This document shows, in pieces, positions 8,390 to 16,831 of a DNA stretch of 53,149 bases. Every line of letters begins with the position of its first letter. Position 1 is the stretch's first letter. Under the pieces are notes generated by a model, which had not been told where the DNA came from, made no database searches, and was given only the letters and a program-made list of their open reading frames with translations. The DNA is from Longimicrobiales bacterium. GTDB lineage: Bacteria > Gemmatimonadota > Gemmatimonadetes > Longimicrobiales > RSA9. Where the stretch lies: contig DASTYK010000143.1 in NCBI GenBank assembly GCA_035764935.1, positions 1 to 53,149 on the forward strand. Reading direction: 5' to 3'. A program made the translations under genes and the position numbers.

Positions 8390-9364
8390 TCAGGCGAATG
8401 CCGGCAGCACGTGCTCGCCGAAGTCGTCGATGAAGCGTTGCTGGTCGCGGCTGACGCTGTGGAGGTAGATCCGTTCGAACCCGAGGGCGACGTCGTCGTG
8501 CAGCCATTCGATGTGTTGACCGATGTCGCCGGCGATCCGCACGCGACCCTCGAGATCTTCGCGGCGGATGAAGCGACCGATCTCCTCGAACTCGGCCGGA
8601 TTGCGGAGGTTCGCGAGCACTCCGCTGCCGGCCATCAGCGAGCCCCACTGGTGAAGCGCATCGTTCCAGGCTTCCTCTTCGGAATCGGCGTAGCTCATCT
8701 GGACCTGGAGGAACATCGGCTTGCCGTCACCGCCGCCTCGGCGGAACGCGTCGATGATGCGCCGGAGCGCGTCGCGGGGCTGTCCGGTCGTGACGAGGGC
8801 GTCGGCCCAGCCGCCCAGCCATTCGGCGGTTGCGGGCGTCAGTGCAGCACCGACGAGCAGCGGCGGTTCGGGCGGGAGCGTGTAGAGTTTGGCGTCCTCC
8901 ACGGCAACGAGGCCGTCATGCGTGACCGTTTCCCCGGCCCAGAGTGCGCGCATCACGTCCGCGCACTCGCGCAGCCGGTGGTTCCGCTCCTCCTTGGCGG
9001 GCCAGCGATCGCCCGTGATGTGCTCGTTCAGCCATTCCCCCGATCCGATTGCAACCCAGAACCGCCCGGGATACATGGACGCGAGCGTTGCCGCGGCCTG
9101 TGCGATGATGGCGGGGTGGTAGCGGTAGCCCGGGGCGTTCACGACCCCGAATGACAGGCTCGTAGACTGCAGCGCCGCACCGAGCCAGGACCATGCGAAG
9201 CCGGATTCACCCTGCTGTGATGTCCAGGGGTGGAAGTGATCGGAGCACATGGCCGCGTGGAACCCGGCGCGCTCGGCGTGCTGCACGTGTCGCAGCAATT
9301 CACCGGGCGGATACTGTTCGTGGGAGGCGTGGTAGCCGATCAGCGGCTTGCGGGATCTCGTCAT
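8390..9364 (-). CDS. LLM-class flavin oxidoreductase (F420-type fold, probable non-F420 subgroup)
   Basis: Luciferase-like TIM-barrel oxidoreductase of 324 residues. The N-terminal IGYHASHEQYPPGELL, SDHFHPW and the phosphate-binding stretch GRFWVAIGSGEWLNEHI are characteristic of the group of F420-like flavin oxidoreductases annotated as probable non-F420 enzymes. It would use FMN or F420 to oxidise or reduce a small molecule; the substrate is unknown. It starts nine bases after the stop of the GH13 enzyme gene upstream and is probably cotranscribed with it, an association I cannot explain mechanistically. Confidence 0.88.
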   Translation of the reverse strand: MTRSRKPLIGYHASHEQYPPGELLRHVQHAERAGFHAAMCSDHFHPWTSQQGESGFAWSWLGAALQSTSLSFGVVNAPGYRYHPAIIAQAAATLASMYPGRFWVAIGSGEWLNEHITGDRWPAKEERNHRLRECADVMRALWAGETVTHDGLVAVEDAKLYTLPPEPPLLVGAALTPATAEWLGGWADALVTTGQPRDALRRIIDAFRRGGGDGKPMFLQVQMSYADSEEEAWNDALHQWGSLMAGSGVLANLRNPAEFEEIGRFIRREDLEGRVRIAGDIGQHIEWLHDDVALGFERIYLHSVSRDQQRFIDDFGEHVLPAFA

Positions 9365-9373
9365 GGCAGCGCC

Positions 9374-11041
9374 TCACTCGATCTTCTGCGGCCTGCTTGC
9401 GTTGAGGGCGTAGTTGAGGTTCCCCACGCGGAACCAGCGGTAGCCGTACGGGTCGAGCACGATCTCGTGGGTGCCGGACTTTCCGGCACGTGATTCCTCC
9501 TCGATGCGCAGCTCGACCAGTCGGTCGCTGTCCGCGGCGCGGGGACGCACGCGTGCACTGACTGCGCGCTCGGAGAAGTTGTGCAGGATCACGAGCGAGT
9601 TGCCGCGCCAGTCGTACTGCATGGCGAGCACGTGCGGGGAGCCGCTCCCGAGGATCCGCCATTCGCCCCAGCCGATCTCCGGGCACTCCTTGCGCAGCCG
9701 GATCATCGACGCATTCCAGTTGAGCAACGAGCCCGGATCGCGCTGCTGGCTTTCCACGTTCAGCCGCTCGTATCCGTACACGCCGCCACTGACGACGGGA
9801 TTGACCGGCCTGTCGGCGAGTGTGAAGCCGCCGTGGCGCTCGGAGGACCACTGCATGGGTGTTCGTACGGCCTCGCGCTCGGGGAGTGACAGGTCGTCGC
9901 CCATGCCGATCTCGTCACCGTACCGGAATGTCGGTGTGCCGGGCAGGGAGAACATGAGGCTGTGCGCGAGCTCGTAGTGCTGGCGGTCGCCGAGCATCGG
10001 TGCGAGACGACGTCGCACGCCGCGGTTGTATAGCCACATGCCGTCATCCGGTGCGAACCGCTGCGCCACGATCGCACGCCCCTTCGCATCCAGCCGTCCG
10101 AGATCCAGCTCGTCGTGCGTGCGCAGAAAGATGCCCCACTGGCACCCGTTCGGTACGCCGCGCGTCGCGCGCAGCGCATCGGCGAGCGGGGCAGCGCGCT
10201 CTGTGGCGAGGCTGAGAAACAGGTGCTGGTTGACCCAGAAGTTGAACAGCATCTGCATGCCTTCGCCGCGCGCGCCGAAGTACTGTTTCTCTTCGCCGGG
10301 CGGCACGTTGACTTCACCGAGCAGGAGGCCATTGCCGTTGCGCAGCTGGAGCAGCCGGCGCAGCTCGTAGAGGAAGTCGAACTCGCGATTCCAGGTCTTC
10401 CTGGTGACGTCGGGCACCTCGAGGATGAACGGAACCGCGTCGACCCGGAAGCCCGCCACGCCGTGCGACAGCCAGTAGCCCATCATGCGCCGGATCTCTT
10501 CGCGCACCTCGGGATTCTGCGTGTTCAGATCGGGCTGGAAATCGTAGAAACGGTGGTAGTAGTACGCCCGCGCCTTCTGGTCGTACGACCACGTGGACTC
10601 CTGGTGCCCGGGGAAGACCATGCCCTGGTCCCAGTACTTCGGCTTCTTCTTCGACCACACGTACCAGTCCCGGTAGCGCGACTCCGGATCACTGCGCGCC
10701 TGCCGGAACCAGGTATGCTGGTCGGATGTGTGATTGATGACCAGGTCGAGAATGACGCGCATGCCGCGCTTGTCAGCCTCGCGCATGAACTCGACGAAGT
10801 CCCCGCTCGAGCCGTAGCGCGGGTCGACGGCGTAGAAGTCGCTGATGTCGTAGCCGTCGTCCCGGTCCGGCGACTTCTGGAACGGGGCGAGCCAGAGCGT
10901 GTTGACGCCGAGCGCGTCGAGGTAGTCGAGTCGCCGGATCAGCCCCTCGAAGTCACCTACACCGTCGCCATTGGCGTCGAGAAACGTCTCGACGTCCAGG
11001 CTGTAGATGATCGCGTTGCGGTACCAGAGGTCTGCAATCAT
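9374..11041 (-). CDS. treS: GH13 alpha-glucosidase/trehalose-synthase-like enzyme
   Basis: Intramolecular isomerisation of maltose to trehalose is the likely reaction. The 555-residue protein has a complete GH13 barrel: the nucleophile Asp in FRVDAVPF, the acid/base Glu in LLLGEVNVP and the transition-state Asp in RTHDELDL. The N-terminus (WYRNAIIYSLDVETFLDANG), the DGYDISDFYAVDPRYG stretch and VINHTSDQHTWFRQAR follow the trehalose synthase (TreS) pattern closely. It lacks a fused maltokinase domain. Other GH13 subfamilies (oligo-1,6-glucosidase-like) remain possible because the local motifs are shared. No strong terminator separates it from the LLM gene behind it. Upstream, 11042-11166 has several CCGGATC/GGTGCCGG half-repeats but no gene. 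Confidence 0.8.
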   Translation of the reverse strand: MIADLWYRNAIIYSLDVETFLDANGDGVGDFEGLIRRLDYLDALGVNTLWLAPFQKSPDRDDGYDISDFYAVDPRYGSSGDFVEFMREADKRGMRVILDLVINHTSDQHTWFRQARSDPESRYRDWYVWSKKKPKYWDQGMVFPGHQESTWSYDQKARAYYYHRFYDFQPDLNTQNPEVREEIRRMMGYWLSHGVAGFRVDAVPFILEVPDVTRKTWNREFDFLYELRRLLQLRNGNGLLLGEVNVPPGEEKQYFGARGEGMQMLFNFWVNQHLFLSLATERAAPLADALRATRGVPNGCQWGIFLRTHDELDLGRLDAKGRAIVAQRFAPDDGMWLYNRGVRRRLAPMLGDRQHYELAHSLMFSLPGTPTFRYGDEIGMGDDLSLPEREAVRTPMQWSSERHGGFTLADRPVNPVVSGGVYGYERLNVESQQRDPGSLLNWNASMIRLRKECPEIGWGEWRILGSGSPHVLAMQYDWRGNSLVILHNFSERAVSARVRPRAADSDRLVELRIEEESRAGKSGTHEIVLDPYGYRWFRVGNLNYALNASRPQKIE

Positions 11042-11166
11042 GCGGCGCGGAGCTGGCAGGATCCGCGCCGGTTCCGCACCGGACCAGGTCGGCTCTCACC
11101 GGTCTTGTGCCGGATCCTCACCGCCAGGTGCCGGGCCTCACGGATCATGTTCCGGTCAGCGCCGGA

Positions 11167-11565
11167 TCAGGTGCCGGTCCGCGCCTGTGCGCCCGCCTGC
11201 GCTGCCCGGTACCGCGCACCCCAGTCGGCCAGCGCCTCCACGACCGGCGCGGTGCTCCTCCCGAGCTCCGTCAACCAGTACTCCACGCGCGGCGGCACCG
11301 TCGGGTACACGCGCCGGCCGATCAGGCCCGCTGCTTCGAGTGCACGCAGATGCTTCGCCAGCTCCTTGGGCGTGATTGTTCCAATCCGCCGCTGCAGCTC
11401 CGCATACCGCAGCGGCCTGCACCACGTCTTCAGCGCAACCAGGATCGGCACTGCCCAGCGAGACCCGATCACATCGAGTGTCGCGCGGGCGAGTGCAGGG
11501 CACAGCGCGGCGCACGGTTCGCCGTCTCGCGGAGCGCGCGGCACATCGTGCTCGTTCGTTCTCAT
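11167..11565 (-). CDS. HxlR-family winged-helix transcription regulator
   Basis: The 132-residue protein is a MarR-like winged helix of the HxlR class. The opening CPALARATLDVIGSRWAVPI with its Cys, the recognition region RIGTITPKELAKHLRALEAAG and the wing YPTVPPRVEYWLTELG are standard. Family members respond to formaldehyde, redox or quinone stress, often through Cys near the N-terminus. The ATG at 11565 is chosen for the GGAAGGG just upstream; an in-frame ATG at 11640 is possible. It is divergent from the SnoaL-like gene at 11684, with 118 bases between, so it probably controls both. Confidence 0.9.
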   Translation of the reverse strand: MRTNEHDVPRAPRDGEPCAALCPALARATLDVIGSRWAVPILVALKTWCRPLRYAELQRRIGTITPKELAKHLRALEAAGLIGRRVYPTVPPRVEYWLTELGRSTAPVVEALADWGARYRAAQAGAQARTGT

Positions 11566-11683
11566 GCTACCCTTCCGGAAAGCTGCTTTCCTGCCGGTGC
11601 GTTCTTGAGCGCATCGCGCGGCGTGTCGAGATTCGATCACGCCAGGCGACGTACCCGTTCCGTCTGCTCACAAGGACGACACA

Positions 11684-12199
11684 ATGATCCCATCTGCAAC
11701 ACAGCGCGGCAGCACACGCGCGCTGAATACGCCGGCAACGATCGAAGCGATCGCCGATCTGCACGAGGTCGTCGATGCACTGTACCGCTTTGCAGCCGGC
11801 CAGGACGAGCGCGATCGCGAGCTGTTCGAATCGGCGTTCGCAGACGACGCCACCGTTGATTTCACCGGGCCTGCACGCCGGTTCGGTGTGGCGATCCCGG
11901 TATTCGTGGGACGTACGGCCATCGCGGATACGATCATGGGCACCACGGCGGGATTGCATACGACGCATACCGTCACGAATCCCCGCATCCGGATCGAGCA
12001 CGATCGCGCATCCCTGTCCGCGCTGGTGGAGGCGCAGCACGTGTCACGAGACGATCACAGCCGCCACCTGCTCCTCAAGAACCGCTACTCCGTCGAGCTG
12101 GTGCGCGAGGGTAGTCGCTGGGCCATCACGCACATGGGGATCGAGAATGTCTGGTTCACGGGCGATCCGGGGGTGCTGTTCCCGGTAGTGGCGGCCTAG
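11684..12199 (+). CDS. SnoaL-like (NTF2-fold) protein
   Basis: The 171-residue protein has the cone-shaped NTF2/SnoaL fold: an N-terminal helix pair (IADLHEVVDALYRFAAGQDE, FESAFADDATVDFTGPA), then IRIEHDRASLSALVEAQH and a closing WAITHMGIENVWFTGD strand. The family covers small polyketide cyclases, hydratases and detoxifying enzymes; the His and Asp seen here could form such an active site, but I cannot assign a substrate. It is divergently arranged with the HxlR regulator, the classic layout of a regulator and its target. Confidence 0.82.
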   Translation: MIPSATQRGSTRALNTPATIEAIADLHEVVDALYRFAAGQDERDRELFESAFADDATVDFTGPARRFGVAIPVFVGRTAIADTIMGTTAGLHTTHTVTNPRIRIEHDRASLSALVEAQHVSRDDHSRHLLLKNRYSVELVREGSRWAITHMGIENVWFTGDPGVLFPVVAA

Positions 12200-12306
12200 A
12201 CAGCCACGGGAGGCGCTCTGTGGCGTGACGACGTGCTCGTGACGCCCGGCGGGGAGCGCGGCCCAGCCACCTGCTCCGCGGCGCCAGATCGAGGCCGTGG
12301 CCCGTT

Positions 12307-12352
12307 CTGTCCAATTCCGGCGGAACTCCCCGTCCCGGGCGGGGTTGGACAG
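12307..12352 (+). promoter_or_regulatory. Compact three-way-junction inverted repeat upstream of the transglycosylase gene
   Basis: An outer perfect 8-bp stem (CTGTCCAA 12307-12314 with TTGGACAG 12345-12352) encloses two adjacent hairpins: TTCC-GGC-GGAA at 12315-12325 and CCCCG-TCCCGGG-CGGGG at 12328-12344. Only two bases (CT) are unpaired between them. As RNA this is a fully paired three-helix junction in 46 bases. It lies 61 bases before the transglycosylase ATG and 108 bases after the SnoaL-like stop. It may be a leader element or an unusual terminator. TTGGAC could also serve as a -35 box, but I find no matching -10. Confidence 0.45.
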
Positions 12353-12412
12353 AGCGTGCCCGGCCCGAATGGGCGTATCTGACTGTCACTGCATCACTTG
12401 GAAGGAGGCGCG

Positions 12413-13417
12413 ATGAGGCGCTTTGCACTGAACCGACGGGATGGGGTTCTGCTCGCGACCGGCGCGGCGCTGGCCGTGGCGGGGTTCGGCGTGGCGATCC
12501 CGGAGCGGGAATCGGCCGGGCCGGCGGCCGAGCTGGCCGGGCTGGGCGAGGCTACGCCCCTGGCCGGCTCCGGAACGACGGAGGTGACCGCCGGCCTGGG
12601 CCCGGAGTGGGACCTGCCGAACCTGGACCATGCACGCGTGGACTACTGGATCGCGCGTTTCGACAGCGTGCCGGACATGCGCGAGAAGTTCCAGGGCTTC
12701 CTGGATCGGGGCGGTGAGTATGCGCCTATGATCCTTGCCGCGCTGGAGGAGCGCGACATGCCGCGCGACCTGCTGTACCTGGCGATGATCGAGTCCGGGT
12801 TCCAGCCGCACGCGACGTCGCATGCAGCGGCTGTGGGGCTGTGGCAGTTCATCCGCGAGACGGGTGAGCGGTACGGCCTGGACGTGGACCGTGCCGTGGA
12901 CGAGCGACGCGACCCGGTGCGTGCGACGGAGGCGGCGCTGGACTACCTGGAGGAGCTGCACGACCGCTTCGACTCCTGGTACCTCGCGGCGGCCGCATAC
13001 AACTCGGGTGAGAACCGGGTGAGCCGCGCGATGCGCGCGCAGTTCGGCCGTGAGCGCGCGCGGAGTGAGGCGGACTACTACGCCATCTGGGACCGGCTGC
13101 CGAAGGAGACGCGCGACTACGTTCCGCTGATGATCGCGGCCGGGCGCATCACCAAGGATGCGGAGACGTACGGGTTCCGGCCGATGACGCTGGAGTCCCG
13201 TTCGTGGGATGAAGTGACGGTGCCGCCCGCGACGCAGCTCAGCGCGATTGCGGCGACGTACGGCACGACGGTGCAGACGCTGAAGGAGCTGAATCCGCAG
13301 TTCAAGCTGGAGCGCACGCCGAACAACCGGCAGTACACCGTGCGGGTTCCCGAGGGCTCCGCCGCGCGGTTCGCGCAGGCGGGCGCAGCGAGCGGGACCA
13401 CCTCCACGGCCGACTGA
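12413..13417 (+). CDS. mltD: Membrane-anchored lytic transglycosylase, MltD-like, with C-terminal LysM-like domain
   Basis: Cleaves peptidoglycan glycan strands with anhydro-muramyl formation in the periplasm. The 334-residue protein begins with a basic head and hydrophobic segment (GVLLATGAALAVAGFGVAI), then a goose-lysozyme-like SLT domain: catalytic Glu in AMIESGFQPHATS, then GLWQFI and AAAAYNSGENRVSRA. The region DYVPLMIAAGRITKDAE is the extended MltD-type C-lobe. The last 70 residues (LSAIAATYGTTVQTLKELNP) form one LysM-like repeat for glycan binding. GGAGG four bases before the ATG fixes the start at 12413; the ATG at 12398 is less likely. A strong hairpin follows the stop. Confidence 0.92.
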   Translation: MRRFALNRRDGVLLATGAALAVAGFGVAIPERESAGPAAELAGLGEATPLAGSGTTEVTAGLGPEWDLPNLDHARVDYWIARFDSVPDMREKFQGFLDRGGEYAPMILAALEERDMPRDLLYLAMIESGFQPHATSHAAAVGLWQFIRETGERYGLDVDRAVDERRDPVRATEAALDYLEELHDRFDSWYLAAAAYNSGENRVSRAMRAQFGRERARSEADYYAIWDRLPKETRDYVPLMIAAGRITKDAETYGFRPMTLESRSWDEVTVPPATQLSAIAATYGTTVQTLKELNPQFKLERTPNNRQYTVRVPEGSAARFAQAGAASGTTSTAD

Positions 13418-13424
13418 TCCGCTG

Positions 13425-13451
13425 GTGCGGGCGGCGCCCTGCCGCCCGCAC
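13425..13451 (+). terminator. GC-rich terminator hairpin after the transglycosylase gene
   Basis: A perfect 11-bp inverted repeat (GTGCGGGCGGC 13425-13435 with GCCGCCCGCAC 13441-13451) with loop GCCCT starts eight bases after the stop codon. There is no T-run. Confidence 0.6.
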
Positions 13452-13511
13452 TCGCGCACACGCCTTGCACCTGTTCGCTGCGTATCGATTCACGCAGCAG
13501 CAGGAGGCAGC

Positions 13512-14075
13512 ATGGCGAGAAATCTCAGCGGCAAACGCGTCGCAGTCCTGGTCGACAACGGCTTCGAGCAGGTTGAGCTCACATCACCGATCGAGGCGCT
13601 GCGCGACGCGGGCGCCGAGGCGGTCGTCGTTTCACCGCAGCAGGACAAAGTCAGAGCCTGGGACAGGAAGGACTGGGGCGAGACGTTCGACGTGGACATG
13701 CCGCTCGATCGTGCGCGCGCCGATGACTTCGACGCGCTCGTCCTGCCGGGCGGCGTGATGAATCCCGACCACCTCCGCACCAACGAGCGCGCCGTTCAGT
13801 TCACGCGCGCGTTCTTCGACGCCGGCAAGCCCGTTGCCTCCATCTGTCACGGGCCCTGGCTGCTCGCGGAGGCCAATGTCGTGCGCGGGCGTCGCCTGAC
13901 GTCGTACCCGTCACTCCGCACGGATCTGCGCAATGCCGGCGCGGAGTGGGTGGACGAGTCCGTGGTGGTCGACTCCGGGCTGGTGACGAGCCGCAACCCG
14001 GACGACCTGCCGGACTTCAACCGGAAGATGGTGGAGGAGATCGCGGAGGGCGTGCACGCCGGCCAGTCCGCCTGA
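13512..14075 (+). CDS. DJ-1/PfpI family protein (YhbO/Hsp31-like)
   Basis: The 187-residue cytoplasmic protein has the flavodoxin-like DJ-1/PfpI fold. It starts KRVAVLVDNGFEQVELTSPI, with the conserved Glu, and carries the nucleophile elbow SICHGPWLL with catalytic Cys and neighbouring His. The DWGETFDVDMPLDR stretch resembles the YhbO/PfpI subgroup rather than ThiJ or GATase. Proposed roles in the family are protein/methylglyoxal deglycation or stress protection; which one applies is not visible. AGGAGG just upstream of the ATG fixes the start at 13512. The thioesterase follows 48 bases later. Confidence 0.92.
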   Translation: MARNLSGKRVAVLVDNGFEQVELTSPIEALRDAGAEAVVVSPQQDKVRAWDRKDWGETFDVDMPLDRARADDFDALVLPGGVMNPDHLRTNERAVQFTRAFFDAGKPVASICHGPWLLAEANVVRGRRLTSYPSLRTDLRNAGAEWVDESVVVDSGLVTSRNPDDLPDFNRKMVEEIAEGVHAGQSA

Positions 14076-14123
14076 CGCGACGAACGGTTGCATCCTTCAG
14101 TGCGAAGCGGTCCATTGCAGGGC

Positions 14124-14567
14124 ATGGACGCGCACGCACTGCAGGAGTACCTGCACCGCAACATCCCGGTATCGCAGGCGATGGGCATCACGGTGCTTTC
14201 CGCATCGCCTGACATCATCGTCCTGCGAGCCGCGCTGGAACCGAATCTGAACCACCGGAGCACCGCGTTCGGCGGCAGTGTCGCGTCGCTCGCGGTGCTC
14301 GCGGGCTGGAGCGTGCTCCGGCTCGGTCTCGACTCGTTCACACCCACCCCGCAGATCGTCATCCAGCGCAGCAGCATGCAGTACACGCTGCCCATTGCGG
14401 CCGACTTCGACGCCGTGTGCCGGCGACCGGACGCAGCTGCATGGGAGCGGTTCATGCGCGCCTTCGAGCGCCGCGGCCGCGGGCGGCTGGAGGTCGACGT
14501 CGACGTGCGCGTCGACGGCGAATCGGCCGCGCACCTGCACGCTGGCTTTGTCGCGCTGCGCGGCTGA
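14124..14567 (+). CDS. Hot-dog fold thioesterase, YiiD C-terminal domain type
   Basis: The 147-residue protein matches the single hot-dog domain found at the C-terminus of YiiD-like acyltransferases. The helix start IPVSQAMGITV, the core LEPNLNHRSTAFGGSVASLAVLAGW (split here by a conserved Asn-His-Arg) and the strand pair ending the domain are typical. It should hydrolyse an acyl-CoA or acyl-carrier thioester; the substrate is unknown. The start is uncertain: ATG 14124, GTG 14100 and TTG 14088 are in frame, none with a good ribosome site. The 190-bp gap to the next gene holds no gene I can support. Confidence 0.82.
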   Translation: MDAHALQEYLHRNIPVSQAMGITVLSASPDIIVLRAALEPNLNHRSTAFGGSVASLAVLAGWSVLRLGLDSFTPTPQIVIQRSSMQYTLPIAADFDAVCRRPDAAAWERFMRAFERRGRGRLEVDVDVRVDGESAAHLHAGFVALRG

Positions 14568-14757
14568 CGCAGGTTGCACGATCACGATCCGAAGCGCCCC
14601 GATTCCCGCCCGCAGGACCCGAACACCCACCGCAGAACGGAACGTCCATCCCGAGGCGCCGCTTGCCGGCGCGGCGGGCAGGGGAGAACGTCCGGAGCGC
14701 CGGGGTGACGCGGCCCGCTTCCTTCGCATCGTTTCCCCCAACGGATGTGAGGTGCGT

Positions 14758-15285
14758 ATGTGGAGAGCTGGAGCAGGGATGGGCCTCGCACTGGCGCTGC
14801 TCGCCGGCTGCGCGGAAGACAGCGCGCCACCCACGGGGCCGGAGCTGCAGCCACTCGCCGTCTTCGAACAGTCAGCAGCGCACTACGGCGCGCATGCGCG
14901 CGGCCGCGATGAGGTGCCGCCGAACGCATCGCGTGCGCAGGGGCAGCTGCTGCTGCGCCTGAGCGAGGATGGAACCGAGCTGCATTACAAACTGATCGTG
15001 GCGAACATCACCAACGTCACCCAGTCACACATCCATCTCGCGCCCGCGGGCGTGAACGGCCCCATCGTCGCGTGGCTGTACCCCTCCGCGCCGCCGGCTC
15101 AGCTCCTCCCCGGCCGCAGCGACGGAGTACTCGCGACCGGCACGATCACCGCCGCATCGCTGGTCGGTCCGCTCGCGGGCATGCCACTGGAGGCGCTGAT
15201 CAGCGCCATCGAAGCGGGGACCACCTACGTGAACGTGCACACACAGCAGTTCCCGCCCGGCGAGATCCGCGGGCAGCTCCCGTAA
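14758..15285 (+). CDS. CHRD-domain lipoprotein
   Basis: The 175-residue protein has a lipoprotein signal (MGLALALLAGC, lipobox LAGC, lipidated Cys at residue 18) and then one CHRD domain. The domain is recognised by RDEVPPNASRAQGQLLLRLS, the central SHIHLAPAGVNGPIVAWLY and the end TTYVNVHTQQFPPGEIRGQL, as in chordin-type repeats. CHRD domains are beta-rich extracytoplasmic modules of unknown molecular role, common in Gemmatimonadota, Acidobacteriota and Bacteroidota. GAGGTG directly before the ATG supports the start. It ends in a strong terminator. Confidence 0.92.
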   Translation: MWRAGAGMGLALALLAGCAEDSAPPTGPELQPLAVFEQSAAHYGAHARGRDEVPPNASRAQGQLLLRLSEDGTELHYKLIVANITNVTQSHIHLAPAGVNGPIVAWLYPSAPPAQLLPGRSDGVLATGTITAASLVGPLAGMPLEALISAIEAGTTYVNVHTQQFPPGEIRGQLP

Positions 15286-15311
15286 CAGGGCGCCAGCTAG
15301 CGGTTCTCCAG

Positions 15312-15343
15312 CGCGGCAGGATCCGGCACAGGGTCCTGCCGCG
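15312..15343 (+). terminator. Terminator hairpin after the CHRD gene
   Basis: A perfect 10-bp stem (CGCGGCAGGA 15312-15321 with TCCTGCCGCG 15334-15343) lies 27 bases after the stop, followed by a moderately T-rich stretch TGTTACGTTAC. Confidence 0.65.
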
Positions 15344-15400
15344 TGTTACGTTACACGCGCGCTGCCGTGGCGGGGTACGCGGCTTGCCGCACGCGTGCAC

Positions 15401-15428
15401 GTGCGTGTCGGCGTGGCCGACACCGCAC
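15401..15428 (+). promoter_or_regulatory. Leader hairpin upstream of the oxidoreductase/GT20 operon
   Basis: GTGCGTGTCGG (15401-15411) pairs with CCGACAC-c-GCAC (15417-15428): seven continuous pairs, one bulged C and four more pairs around loop CGTGG. It lies 72 bases before the chosen GTG start of the oxidoreductase, so it probably sits in the 5' leader of this operon. Its role is unknown. Confidence 0.35.
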
Positions 15429-15499
15429 ATCGCCCGCGAGAGAGGCGTTTACGTGCCGCCCGGCGCGGCGCGCATCGCGACCCCGGCAGCAGGAGCGAC

Positions 15500-16831
15500 G
15501 TGGAGGCAAGAGGAGAGGAACAGATCCGGGCAGTGATCATCGGCGCCGGCGCCCGTGGCAACCAGGTGTTCGCCGAGCTGATGCGGCGCCATGCCATGGG
15601 CTGGCGCGTGAGCGCCGTCGTGGAGCCGGACGAGCTGCGCCGCAGTGCGTTCTGCGTGCGGCACGAGATCCCGCCCGAGCGTGCCTTCCAGGACCTGGAG
15701 CAGCTGCTGGAGCAGCCGAAGCTCGGCGACGTCGCATTCATCTGCACGCCGGACGTGACCCACTACAGCATCTGCGCCCGTGTCTCGGCGGCAGGCTACG
15801 ATGTGCTGCTGGAGAAGCCGATTGCGACGTCGCTGCCCGACTGTCTCGCGCTGCTCGACGTGCAGCGAACGCATCGTAACCGTATCTTCGTCGCTCATGT
15901 CCTGCGCTACTCGCCCTTCTTTCGCACGCTGAAGGAGATCGTGGCGTCGCGCCAGTACGGCCTGGTGCGTAACATCCGGTTGACGGAAAACGTGGGGCAC
16001 TGGCACTTCGCGCACAGCTACGTGCGGGGGAGCTGGCGCAGGCGCGAGGACAGCGCACCGATCGTGCTGACGAAGAGCTCGCACGATCTCGACCTGATCG
16101 CGTGGCTGCTGGAGACCGATCGACCGGCGTTCGTCAGCTCGTTCGGCACGCTGGAGTACTTCACCCCGGTGAATGCGCCGCCCGAGGCGGCGGGTCGCTG
16201 CCTCGACTGCGTGCTCAAGGACACGTGCCGCTACAGCGCGACGCAGTTCTACCTGCACGATCGACCGGGCTGGCCGTACGACGTGGTCGCGCCTGCACAG
16301 GCGGGCATCGAGGCACGACACGAGGCGCTGCGCACCGGCCCGTACGGGCGGTGTGTCTGGCACTCGGACAACGACGTGTGCGACAACCAGACGGTGTCGA
16401 TCCAGTTCGAGTCCGGCATTCATGCGACGTTCGGGCTGTACGCACTGAGTGCCGACAACACGCGCCGTGTCACGGTGCTCACCGACGCAGCGGAGATCGG
16501 CGGCGACCTGCACCAGGGGCTGCTCACGGTGACGCCGCTGACCGGCCGCGTCGACGACGTGAGACCGGAGGCGATCGAGCTGCCGCAGGCCGAGGATCAC
16601 CATGGTGGTGGCGATTACATGCTGCTGCGAACGCTGTACGAGCATCTGACGACCGGTGCGCACGCGCACGTGATGAGCTCGCTGGAAAGCTCGATCGCGA
16701 GCCACGTGCTCGCGTTCCTGGCCGACGAGTCGCGTCGCATGGGCGGCTCACCGATGCCGGTCCCGGCGATCTTCCAGCTGTCGGGTATGGGCCGGCAGGA
16801 GGAGGACAGGGGCGCGGCGTGGAGCGCATGA
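15500..16831 (+). CDS. Gfo/Idh/MocA-family NAD(P)-dependent oxidoreductase
   Basis: The 443-residue protein has an N-terminal Rossmann domain (AVIIGAGARGNQVFAELMRR), the family motif LLEKPIATS with the catalytic Lys, and a C-terminal substrate domain. An inserted Cys cluster, RCLDCVLKDTCRYSA, with three Cys in C-x2-C-x5-C spacing, may bind metal; it recurs in one branch of the family. The enzyme should oxidise or reduce a sugar, inositol or sugar alcohol. The GTG at 15500 is chosen for AGGAG four bases upstream; in-frame sequence further upstream is arginine-rich. It overlaps the HAD phosphatase start by ATGA, so it is coupled to the phosphatase/GT20 pair and may handle the same solute or its precursor. 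Confidence 0.9.
   Translation: MEARGEEQIRAVIIGAGARGNQVFAELMRRHAMGWRVSAVVEPDELRRSAFCVRHEIPPERAFQDLEQLLEQPKLGDVAFICTPDVTHYSICARVSAAGYDVLLEKPIATSLPDCLALLDVQRTHRNRIFVAHVLRYSPFFRTLKEIVASRQYGLVRNIRLTENVGHWHFAHSYVRGSWRRREDSAPIVLTKSSHDLDLIAWLLETDRPAFVSSFGTLEYFTPVNAPPEAAGRCLDCVLKDTCRYSATQFYLHDRPGWPYDVVAPAQAGIEARHEALRTGPYGRCVWHSDNDVCDNQTVSIQFESGIHATFGLYALSADNTRRVTVLTDAAEIGGDLHQGLLTVTPLTGRVDDVRPEAIELPQAEDHHGGGDYMLLRTLYEHLTTGAHAHVMSSLESSIASHVLAFLADESRRMGGSPMPVPAIFQLSGMGRQEEDRGAAWSA

Noticed and set aside
11042-11166. Cluster of CCGGATC and GGTGCCGG half-repeats as an array or attachment site
   Set aside because: Units are irregular in length and spacing and can arise by chance in this base composition.
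10115-11608. Plus-strand frame opposite the GH13 enzyme and HxlR genes
   Set aside because: Composition of a shadow frame; both minus-strand genes are well supported.
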